From Phycisphaerales bacterium (lineage in GTDB: Bacteria; Planctomycetota; Phycisphaerae; UBA1845; PWPN01), in NCBI GenBank assembly GCA_012729595.1, contig JAAYCU010000129.1, positions 1 to 47,352 of the forward strand: a stretch of DNA of 47,352 nucleotides. Direction: 5' to 3'. Each line of letters begins with the position of its first letter. Positions within the stretch are counted from its first letter, which is position 1. This document shows positions 34,167 through 41,946 of the stretch, piece by piece. The translations under genes were made by a program, and so were the position numbers. The notes under the pieces were generated by a model that was not told the DNA's origin, did not search any database, and saw only the letters and a list, made by a program, of their open reading frames with translations.

Positions 34167-34665
34167 TCAGACGTTTGTGGTGTCGAGCAGGTTGGGCATG
34201 GCAGTGGGCATATCGTTCGCGTTTTCAATCAGCGTTTTGGGTAGATCGCCGTTCACGTCCAGGATGCCCCGGGCTAGTTCGGAACGCAGGCCCGGCATAT
34301 TGATGATCGGAAACGCTCGGGCTTCGAACGGTACGGCCTGCAAATTGACCTGGCAGTTTGATCGATCCGCATAATGGGCAATGGGCTGAGCAGATGATCC
34401 AGCAGAAAGGGGTAGATGGTAAGGTTCTCATGGAGCTGCGTCTGTCCGGCTTGGTTCATACGCTGGACGTGCGCCTTCAGGAAGCGCCGGACATAGCCTG
34501 AATCACGTAAGTGGTTCTCCCGGACGAACCGACGGTCCGGGATGATCGCCTGTTGACTGCGTGGTCAGGGTCATCGATTACCGTCAGCCCAAGACCTTGG
34601 AGGGCTGCGACGGGCAGAGCCTATAACGGGCCGTGAATCAGGCTGTGGATTTGATGTCAAGAACA
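34167..34665 (-). pseudogene. Frameshifted gene remnant, unknown family
   Basis: Minus strand, missed by the ORF track because it changes frame. Successive frames read IHSLIHGPL*ALPVAALQGLGLTVIDDPDHAVN, then (shift near 34552-34566) QAIIPDRRFVRENHLRDSGYVRRFLKAHVQRMNQAGQTQLHENLTIYPFLLDHLLSPLPIMRIDQ, then (shift near 34350-34366) CQVNLQAVPFEARAFPIINMPGLRSELARGILDVNGDLPKTLIENANDMPTAMPNLLDTTNV and a TGA at 34167-34169. There is also an in-frame TAG at 34621-34623. Each part reads like real protein, so this looks like a gene with at least three lesions. I do not recognise the family. The 5' limit is unclear. Confidence 0.6.
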
Positions 34666-34789
34666 CTGAGCATATAACCAAAGCTATCGGGTCCAGGCTG
34701 ACAACTCTTTCCCGATACGGTCATGCAAGCCGCCAACTTGTGTATTGGAGCTCTGCAATATGCCTAACCCGTCGCAACGCGCGGGGGGG

Positions 34790-35941
34790 TTACGACTGCT
34801 CGGATACCGCAGCCGCCGGCTCGACCAGAATCGGAAAGACGGAACGATAGTCCGGTCGGCGGGTGATGCGTGTTTCCACCTTGATCCGCCAGGAGTAACG
34901 CGGGTAACCCTTTTCCTGCGGTAAGGAGCTGGCCGGCTGATCTGCGGGGATAATCAACTCGCCATTGACCATGAGTTTCTCGCCGGGACGAACCGGCGGA
35001 TTTTCCAATAGGGCAATACGCTGCTGGTAATGCGTGTGCGTGTCATAGTGAGTGCTTTTTCCGCTTCTCCGCTGCGTAATCGCCTCGCAGGATAATGAAA
35101 CTTCAAGTTGCCGAATATCCAGGAGCGTGAAGACGGTTTGTTCAATGGAAACCGCCAGCCGGTCGCCTAACGCAAAGGTCGGGCCGTTAACGAAAACCTC
35201 CGCGTCTCCAAGCTGGTGCAACAATAAGTGCCAATAGATGAGCATACACGAAGGGGCTAAACCAGCACCCGCATATATTAACGAAGCTATGATCACAAAC
35301 TGGCCGTAAGGCGGTTCGGCTACGCGGCAATAATGACCAATGGTCAGCATTCCGACGGCAAACCATACACCGGTCATCAGTAAGGCCACTCGGCGGCGAT
35401 CGGCAATGCGACTGACCGGCGGAACAAGATACCACCCATGCTCCGACGGATACGGTGACCGGGCTTCGGCCAGCCAGCCTTTGCCGAGCGTGTATATGAA
35501 GCCGGCCGCAATCCAGAACAGCATGGGGGACAGCATCAAGACGTAAGGTATGAAACTGTATTCGCGCACCAGAAAAGCCTCGGACGGATCGTGCGGATTG
35601 TAATAGGCTTCATAGCTGTCTCCGATAACGAAACGGGAGTTCAGCTCGCTGGCCCATTCGTGTCCGCTACTTTCGTCCAGCGGAGTCACCAGTGCGCAGG
35701 TATACGTTACTCCGTCAACTTCGTAGCGATAATGAATCACCGGTTTATACGAAGTGCTGATTTGGCCTTCACTGTTCGTGGAGGTATGCGATTCGATATC
35801 CTTGGATAATACCGTGGCCTGGACCGGTCGATAGGTGCTGATTATCCGATGCTGATTCCAGACCATGCTCACGCCAATACCCATGAATATCATCGGAAAC
35901 AGGACGAAAGCCAGCAGAAAGAGTCGCAAAAACGTTTTCAT
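34790..35941 (-). CDS. DUF3592-like multi-pass membrane protein
   Basis: 383 residues from Met12 of the track ORF (ATG 35941, GGAG 9 bases upstream, start directly followed by the first membrane helix MKTFLRLFLLAFVLFPMIFMGIG). An extracytoplasmic domain at about 35-125 (RPVQATVLSKDIESHTSTN...YKPVIHYRYEVDGVTYTC...YEAYYNPHDPSEAFL) is the DUF3592 pattern. Then membrane helices near 140, 200 and 230, and a C-terminal soluble beta-rich domain ending with an acidic, Ala-rich tail. Function unknown. Both neighbouring genes upstream and the remnant downstream are damaged, but this frame is intact. Confidence 0.78.
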   Translation of the reverse strand: MKTFLRLFLLAFVLFPMIFMGIGVSMVWNQHRIISTYRPVQATVLSKDIESHTSTNSEGQISTSYKPVIHYRYEVDGVTYTCALVTPLDESSGHEWASELNSRFVIGDSYEAYYNPHDPSEAFLVREYSFIPYVLMLSPMLFWIAAGFIYTLGKGWLAEARSPYPSEHGWYLVPPVSRIADRRRVALLMTGVWFAVGMLTIGHYCRVAEPPYGQFVIIASLIYAGAGLAPSCMLIYWHLLLHQLGDAEVFVNGPTFALGDRLAVSIEQTVFTLLDIRQLEVSLSCEAITQRRSGKSTHYDTHTHYQQRIALLENPPVRPGEKLMVNGELIIPADQPASSLPQEKGYPRYSWRIKVETRITRRPDYRSVFPILVEPAAAVSEQS

Positions 35942-35993
35942 GCGAAATATCTCCGACCAAGCCACGCATTTCAATGCGTCCTAAGAACAACGA

Positions 35994-36956
35994 TCAGACG
36001 AAAATCGCGGTCACCACCGTCCAGCCTACCGCCGCTAGAGCGGCAGCGGCCGTTGCTTGTGGGATCTGCGTCTTGACGTGGTCCATCAGATCGCAACCGG
36101 TACACATCGCGCTGAGTACGGTGGTATCCGAGATCGGTGAGCACTGGTCACCGTAAACGCTGCCGTTCAGGGTCGCCGCGAAGCACAGAGCCATAAACAG
36201 TTGCGGGTGGGCCAGACCCTGTCCGTCGGCTACTGCCCACGCCAAGGGCATGGCCAGAGGAAAAGCTACCGCGAAAGTGCCCCAACTCGTCCCCGTGGAA
36301 AAGGCAATCGCCATGGTCATCGCCTGCATCATCACCGGTAGAATCCAGTATGGAATCCGTTCGCCCAGCAGTTCGACCAGGAAAATCCCCGCACCGGCTT
36401 GTTCACTGATACGTCCGATGGTTATGGCCAGCAGCAACACTACCGAACCGAGCACCACACCCTTTAATCCGTCGGCAAACCCTTCCATAAGTTGTCGTAA
36501 CTTCATGCCTCTCAGCAAGGTCAGGGTTATAGCCGACAATAATGCCGCTCCAAAGGCCCACAGCACTTCCGGTAAGCCACTGGTTATGAACGTGCTCACC
36601 GCAATACCGATTAGGATCGTCAACGGGGCGAAGAATTCAATTACATGTGGGCGATAACCTGGTGGCACGCGGGAGGTTTGCAGCTCCTTGGCGCTGAGCG
36701 GCTCGGCATCGGGAGCATCAAGTTCGCCGGTAGTACGTGCCCGCAAGATCGCCGCCCGCATTTTTCCGCCAAGAAATGCTGATCGTTCGATGCTCAACAG
36801 AAAGGTGGCGGCTACCGCCAGCCAGGCATAAAAGAACAAGGGAATGCTCTTGAAGAAAAAGGCCACTCGGTCCGCCTCGGTCGCCAGCCAGGGTACGCCG
36901 GCAACGAAGATCAAGGCTTGCACGTAGCCCGGCCAGGCATTGAACGCCAGCAGCAA
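35994..36956 (-). CDS. NhaC-type Na+/H+ antiporter, C-terminal part (separated by an in-frame TAG)
   Basis: 320 residues if started at the ATG at 36956, but the reading frame runs back without shift to the TAG at 36975-36977, continuing [18 protein letters not shown], the segment that follows the stop. Membrane helices throughout; conserved family blocks include [22 protein letters not shown] and [39 protein letters not shown]. By itself it lacks half the transporter core. No ribosome site precedes 36956, so independent translation is doubtful. See the N-terminal part. Confidence 0.75.
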   Translation of the reverse strand: MLLAFNAWPGYVQALIFVAGVPWLATEADRVAFFFKSIPLFFYAWLAVAATFLLSIERSAFLGGKMRAAILRARTTGELDAPDAEPLSAKELQTSRVPPGYRPHVIEFFAPLTILIGIAVSTFITSGLPEVLWAFGAALLSAITLTLLRGMKLRQLMEGFADGLKGVVLGSVVLLLAITIGRISEQAGAGIFLVELLGERIPYWILPVMMQAMTMAIAFSTGTSWGTFAVAFPLAMPLAWAVADGQGLAHPQLFMALCFAATLNGSVYGDQCSPISDTTVLSAMCTGCDLMDHVKTQIPQATAAAALAAVGWTVVTAIFV

Positions 36957-36974
36957 GGCGATAGGTGAGGCGGT

Positions 36975-37820
36975 CTAATCCACGACATAGGATAATTCTT
37001 CGTGGCTGACACCTTCCCGGTCGGCCAGCGGTTTGACCGTTGTACCCACCAGCACCGTACTGACCGTTCCACCCTGAAAAAAGATCACCCCCAAGATCCA
37101 GGCGACCAGCTTGGCCGATCGCGGTCCACGTACCATCCGGCGGGTCATCATATCAGCGAAAGCCTGAGCCGCGCCAGTGCGCGACCAGACCCCCATCAGC
37201 CCACCAAGCAGCCATAAATACAGAATAAGCACCTGGGCGGCTTCCCGACTCATCAGAATGCCGACTAGCACCTGCCCGGTAAGATCGTAACGACTCAGCA
37301 GTAACGCTCCGGTTACGATACCCCCGAACAAGGCGGCCAGCGGCTCGCGGGTCATCCAGCATAAAAGCACCGCCGTCAAGGCCGGCAACAGGGACCAATA
37401 GCGCCAGTGGGGGTTGGCTCGAAGCCGAAAATATCTACGCTCCGCTCCCTCGGCATCGAGCGCCGCCTCATAGACGTATTCTTCTTTAACCTCGGGAGAT
37501 AAGCCATTGTGGTTCAGGTGCCGCACCAGCTCGGGTCGCAACCTGGAATCGATAAGGGGGGTTATTTTGTCCAGATATACGGGTTGCTCGCGGTGTACGT
37601 AATACAACCGCCCCTGCTCGTTCTCGTGAACGTCGAGGGCGATCTTTTCCACGGTCCAGGTCGGCGGGACATATCGGCCGACCCTATAACCGGCCAGCAA
37701 AGCCAGTAGGAACACCCAGAAGGCCGGGGTTCGAGTTATGCGCGCGACGGAAGCCAACAAACGTCGCGTCTCGCTCCCCGAGCCTCGGTTATTCACCAAC
37801 CCATCTCCGACAAACACCAT
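36975..37820 (-). CDS. NhaC-type Na+/H+ antiporter, N-terminal part ending at an in-frame TAG
   Basis: 281 residues from ATG 37820; the longer track start at 37988 runs into the PKRKRG repeat and is rejected. Two N-terminal helices flank an insert of about 110 polar residues (DVHENEQGRLYYVHREQPVYLD...), then AALFGGIVTGALLL, VLILYLWLLGGLMGVWSRTGAAQAF and FFQGGTVSTVLVGTTVKPLADREGVSHEELSYVVD before the TAG. In relatives the sequence continues D-S-T-A-S-P; here the Ser position is TAG. Joined, the two parts would give a 608-residue antiporter. Either a fresh nonsense mutation, a sequencing error, or readthrough. Confidence 0.75.
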   Translation of the reverse strand: MVFVGDGLVNNRGSGSETRRLLASVARITRTPAFWVFLLALLAGYRVGRYVPPTWTVEKIALDVHENEQGRLYYVHREQPVYLDKITPLIDSRLRPELVRHLNHNGLSPEVKEEYVYEAALDAEGAERRYFRLRANPHWRYWSLLPALTAVLLCWMTREPLAALFGGIVTGALLLSRYDLTGQVLVGILMSREAAQVLILYLWLLGGLMGVWSRTGAAQAFADMMTRRMVRGPRSAKLVAWILGVIFFQGGTVSTVLVGTTVKPLADREGVSHEELSYVVD

Positions 37821-37840
37821 GATGCCAAACGATTCATCGC

Positions 37841-37974
37841 GGCATGGCCCATCAGAACCGCAAGCGCAAGCGCGGGGTCGAAGGAGAACAAAGCCCCAGT
37901 ACTCGAAGCGATATTCTACACCGGCCGGTCGCTTCCTCTGCGTGTCCTGATGGCATGCGCGCTGAACACATACG
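37841..37974 (+). repeat. Dispersed PKRKRG repeat, copy 2
   Basis: GGCATGGCCCATCAGAACCGCAAGCG... through ...GCTGAACACATACG. Matches copy 1 strongly at both ends (first 45 and last 14 bases) with a divergent centre. Lies between the starts of the divergent nhaC-like and esterase genes, so it may contain or displace their promoters. Confidence 0.6.
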
Positions 37975-38115
37975 CGGGCATTGTCCACGAAGCCGTGCCC
38001 CTCGGCAACCGCGAACCCATACCATCTGTCTCCAGCTCTGGCGTGGGCGGCGGCGCGTATGTAGAATCGCTCCCTTCATGTAGACAACGTTTCTTGGGAG
38101 CAAAGGAGAATCCCC

Positions 38116-39707
38116 GTGATCAGGCATAGCATTCATCCGCGACATTGGAGCAGGTTAATCGTTTTCGTCCTGCTTGGCTTGAGTATGCCGGCGTCCGCCG
38201 TCACGTTGCCAGCTATCATCGGAGATCACATGGTATTACAGAGGGACATGGATGCCCCTCTCTGGGGTTGGGCCGAGGCCGGAGAAACGATCAAGGTTAA
38301 CGGAAACTGGAATGATCAGTGGGTCGAGACCCGAACCGACGCGGCCGGCCGATGGGTGGTACGGTTGCCGACCCCTCCGGCCGGGGGGCCGTTTGAAATC
38401 ACCATTCAAGGCCGTGAGACGATTACTCTGAAGGATGTCCTGGTCGGCGAAGTCTGGATCTGTTCCGGGCAATCCAACATGCATATGTCGCTCAAGCCGA
38501 CGGTCAACTGGCACACGGGCTGTCTGAACTATGAGAAAGAAGTGGCCGAGGCCCACTTTCCACATATTCGCCTGTTGACCGTTGAGAGGCGCGCTTTCAG
38601 CGAACCCCTTTCCGACTGCCAAGGTAGTTGGCAACCTTGTTCTCCGGATACCGTTGCCGAATTTTCCGCGGTTGCCTACTTCTTCGGTCGCCGATTACAC
38701 AGGCAATTGAACCTGCCCGTTGGTCTTATTAACACCTCCTGGGGAGGGACCGCGATCGAGTCATGGACCCCGATGGAAATTCTGCAAGGTGAACCTTTAT
38801 GCGCGGACATTCTGGACAAGTACCACAAGGCTGTCCAACGATTTCCCGCCGCCATGGAGGAATATCGGCGGCAGTTGACCTCCTGGGTTGAGCGGGTGAT
38901 CGAGGCTCGTGAACAAGGCCGGCTGAATCCTCCTATGCCGGGCGCGCCCCCCGGTCCGGGTTTGCGGGATAGCCCGGCCGCTATATACAATGCCATGATT
39001 GCGCCGTTGGTGCCTTTCGGAATCCGGGGGGCCATATGGTATCAGGGAGAGTCTAATGCCAGTGACCCTGCTCGCTACCGCGTACTGTTGCCCGCGATGA
39101 TTTCAGGATGGCGTACAATCTGGCAACAGGGTGATTTCCCCTTTTATTTCGTGCAATTGGCCAGTTGGGACGTAACTCCAGCACCGAATCTGACCCCGGA
39201 AGGTTGGGCTGAGCTCCGGGACGCACAACGAATGACCCTTGCCCTGTCTAATACCGGCATGGCCGTCACCGTGGATATCGGGGATAAATACGATATTCAT
39301 CCCCGTAATAAGCAGGAAGTCGGCCGACGCCTGGCCCTTTGGGCTTTGGCAAGAACCTATGCGCAAGATGTCATATATTCCGGCCCACTTTTTAAATCCA
39401 TGTCGGTCGAGGGAGATCAGGTCGTACTCCAGTTCGATCATGTCGGAGGAGGGCTGGTTTCCGCCAGTGCCCGTCAATCAAAGGTTTTCTAGTCTCCGGT
39501 GCCGATCAGACCTTTTATCCGGCCGAGGCCAAGATCGTCGGAGATACGGTCGTGGTTCGAGCCGACGCGGTACCCGAGCCGGTCGCGGTACGTTATGCTT
39601 GGTGGGATAATCCTGAAATCGGTTTGTCCAACAAGGAAAACCTGCCCGCCTCGCCTTTCCGGACGGATGACTGGGTAGGCATACGCATCAAACCGGATAC
39701 CGAGTGA
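38116..39707 (+). pseudogene. Sialate O-acetylesterase (SASA/SGNH family), frameshifted near the 3' end
   Basis: Exported esterase that removes O-acetyl groups from sialic acids or similar sugars. GTG start at 38116 with AAAGGAG upstream, signal peptide (LIVFVLLGLSMPASA). Catalytic blocks: GEVWICSGQSNMHMS (nucleophile Ser), FGIRGAIWYQGESNA, and DKYDIHPRNKQEVGRRLA (Asp/His). The frame closes at 39492 (ARQSKVF*), but another frame resumes with [30 protein letters not shown]...[29 protein letters not shown] and stops at 39707; this is the normal C-terminal family signature. A one-base deletion between about 39455 and 39483 explains it. All catalytic residues precede the lesion, so a truncated product could still form. 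Confidence 0.85.
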
Positions 39708-39715
39708 TAAACCAC

Positions 39716-40114
39716 TTACAATAATTCGGTCGGCAGGATATCGTCATTTGATGAAGGTCGAGGCGGCGGTGGCTCGTTTCCTCTGGTCGTGGGGTATCGC
39801 GATGGCGTATAAGATTGCTCGCTAGCGGCCTCTAGCGCCATGCTGGAAGGCTCGAAGGCCTCTTGTGCATGCTCCAGCCAAGTGGCCAGGAGCAGCGCGT
39901 TGATTTTGTAGCGAAGGTAACGCCCCTCGCGCTGGATGCTTACGAGATCGGCGGCTTTAAGCTCTTTCAAATGAAACGAAACTGCGTTAGGGGCCAAGCC
40001 AACCATACGACCGAGTTCACCGGCCACCATCGGTTCCCGGCATAAAGCCGATAGTATCCTCCGCCGATTTTCGTCGGCCAAGGCCTTGAACACTCTGTCG
40101 TATAAGTTATTCAT
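39716..40114 (-). CDS. ArsR-family winged-helix transcriptional regulator
   Basis: 132 residues from ATG 40114 (MNNLYDRVFKALADENRRRILSALCREP); the track start at 40141 adds nine residues overlapping a probable operator. Helix-turn-helix: VAGELGRMVGLAPNAVSFHLKELKAADLVSIQREGRYLRYKIN. No Cys metal site of the ArsR/SmtB ELCVCDL type is seen, so it is probably not a metal sensor. The last 40 residues are a Pro/Ser-rich tail. Divergent from the beta-propeller gene; ends 8 bases after the esterase frame. Confidence 0.87.
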   Translation of the reverse strand: MNNLYDRVFKALADENRRRILSALCREPMVAGELGRMVGLAPNAVSFHLKELKAADLVSIQREGRYLRYKINALLLATWLEHAQEAFEPSSMALEAASEQSYTPSRYPTTRGNEPPPPRPSSNDDILPTELL

Positions 40115-40117
40115 GTT

Positions 40118-40137
40118 CAACAATTCAACTAATGTTG
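40118..40137. promoter_or_regulatory. Possible ArsR-type operator
   Basis: CAACA-N10-TGTTG (40118-40122 and 40133-40137) directly upstream of the regulator's ATG 40114. Placement suits autoregulation; the repeat is short, so confidence is low. Confidence 0.3.
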
Positions 40138-40141
40138 GCAT

Positions 40142-40493
40142 ATGAGCTTGGTTCTGTCAACCCCGGAAATTGTCAATCTGAGGGTTTTCGGGACAATACT
40201 GGGGTTATTGGCGTAATTGGAGATTAAATACAGTAGTACTTGCGTGGGATTCCTGATATCTGGTTAACCCTCCGTGTATTGGCGGGGACTAACTCCAGGT
40301 ACTGAAGGGGATTGGGGGTCGCATATTTTTTTGTATGACGTGTCAGGCAACAATTCGGAATGCCGGTATGGCAAGCAGTCCGTCCTCCCCAAAATGTTTG
40401 CGGAACGGTTCGACGGTTGTGTGCGGGTCCATTAGAATACCCGCCGACTTCGCTTGATACGCGAGCAGGAAACGGTTTTCGAGGGAGTGGACA
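40142..40493. other. Divergent spacer between regulator and beta-propeller gene
   Basis: About 350 bases without a gene. A candidate promoter for the propeller gene lies at its right end; nothing else recognised. Confidence 0.4.
40409..40438 (+). promoter_or_regulatory. Candidate promoter of beta-propeller gene
   Basis: TTCGAC (40409-40414) and TAGAAT (40433-40438), spacer 18, 55 bases before ATG 40494. Confidence 0.35.
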
Positions 40494-41744
40494 ATGCACA
40501 AGCAGGGTAAGCGTCGGACTGTTGTGGGTGTGGTGGGGGTGTTGGGTCTGCTGCTGTGCATGAACAGCGGCGTAAGCCTGGCTCAGCCGGCTGGACAGGT
40601 TGACTCCGCAGGGGCTCGGCTGGCTCAGGCCGGTGTGCAATTGGCTTGGCAGATATCCCTGCCTCTGGCCCATTCCGTTTCCATCCGCTCCTACCACCTT
40701 ATGGAAGAGAATATTTACGCCCTGGCCAGCGATGGGAAGGTGCATTGCGTCCGTGCGGACATTGGCCGGTACCGCTGGGTATGTCAGGTTGTCGGCAAGA
40801 CGGACACATTATGGCCGCCGGTGCTCTATCCGGCCTCGTGGGGTGACGAATTGGGTGGCGCGGCAGTTGGTTTTACGCGCATACATGATGTAGTTTTCTT
40901 CAGCACCGTCGGAGGAATCAAGGTTGGTACCCGCAGGACTCAGGCGGTCAATAAGGCCGCTGCAGTCATGGGGCCGAATGCCATTTACACAATTGAGCTC
41001 GATAAGTGTGTGGGTAAATATAACATCGAGGAGAGGTATCTGGATTGGCAGATACGCAGCAACGATTTACTGCAAATTTCCCCATTGTATCTGGCCGATC
41101 AGGGCCAGTTGGTTTTTGTCGACGAGGGGGGGCGAGTTGCTTCGGCCGATGGTGACGACAAGGAGGAGATATTCGATCAGCGAGTAGATGGTCGGCCGTG
41201 TGGTTGGCTGGCCGGTGATGCCGAAGGTATCTACCTGGTCACGGACCAGAATCTGTTTTATCACCTTGATCGGCGGACGGGTGAAGCGTTAGGGAAATAT
41301 TACCTGATGGCCGCCCCCGATGGCGGGCCGGTAGTTAAGGACGAGCATATTTACCAAGCCATGGCTCCGCGCGGCGTGGTCCAGATCAATAAAGCCCGGC
41401 AGGCTATCGGCTGGCGGATCGATCAAGCTCGGCGCTTCCTGGCCGAATGGCCCCGGCAGGTGGTCCTGTTGAATACGAACCATCAACTTGTGTTCGTAGA
41501 TCCGTTAAGCGGCAAAGTCGAGCGGTTAACCGATCTGGGCGAACCCTGTGATGGCATCAGTAATACGGTCAACGACGCGGTATTTATCACTACCCGTGGT
41601 GGTACTATTCGGTGTCTTCGCCCGTTGGGTAGCGAGCCGCTAACGGCTGCCGACTTTGCGACCCGGACGACCGCGTTGATGGAAACACACGATAATTCGC
41701 TCGACGAATCATCCGAGCCGATCTCAACCGATGGCGAACTGTAA
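40494..41744 (+). CDS. Exported PQQ/WD40-like beta-propeller protein
   Basis: 416 residues. Signal peptide (VVGVVGVLGLLLCMNSGVSLAQP), then repeated four-strand blades of the PQQ type: IYALASDGKVHCVRADIGRYRWVCQVVG, VVFFSTVGGIKVGTR, QLVFVDEGGRVASADGDDKEE, IYLVTDQNLFYHLDRRTGEALGKYYL, QLVFVDPLSGKVERL, VFITTRGGTIRCLRPLG. No PQQ-binding or catalytic residues can be assigned, so it may be a scaffold like BamB rather than a dehydrogenase. GGGAG precedes the ATG. The acidic tail is Ser/Glu-rich. Confidence 0.82.
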   Translation: MHKQGKRRTVVGVVGVLGLLLCMNSGVSLAQPAGQVDSAGARLAQAGVQLAWQISLPLAHSVSIRSYHLMEENIYALASDGKVHCVRADIGRYRWVCQVVGKTDTLWPPVLYPASWGDELGGAAVGFTRIHDVVFFSTVGGIKVGTRRTQAVNKAAAVMGPNAIYTIELDKCVGKYNIEERYLDWQIRSNDLLQISPLYLADQGQLVFVDEGGRVASADGDDKEEIFDQRVDGRPCGWLAGDAEGIYLVTDQNLFYHLDRRTGEALGKYYLMAAPDGGPVVKDEHIYQAMAPRGVVQINKARQAIGWRIDQARRFLAEWPRQVVLLNTNHQLVFVDPLSGKVERLTDLGEPCDGISNTVNDAVFITTRGGTIRCLRPLGSEPLTAADFATRTTALMETHDNSLDESSEPISTDGEL

Positions 41745-41946
41745 CATGCCGTGCCGAGAGCGGCTTACGGTTACTCATGTTGTTCCGTGCTTGCCGTTGA
41801 TTCCCCGCCCGAAGGCACGCACAAGAGGGAAATAGTCGCCTTTCGGAGCCATCGGGCCCTGGGCTCTCTGTTGGCCACGGGGTGTACGTCGAAGCCCTTG
41901 GATGGTGCGTAATCAAGCTTCAGTGCCATGCATTTCAGGCCTTCGG

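Noticed and set aside
36975-36977. TAG read as an amino acid across the genome
   Set aside because: tatD and other ORFs end naturally at TAG, so global reassignment is unlikely.
37821-37988. N-terminal extension of the NhaC-like ORF
   Set aside because: Translation of the PKRKRG repeat in antisense; the membrane protein begins at 37820.
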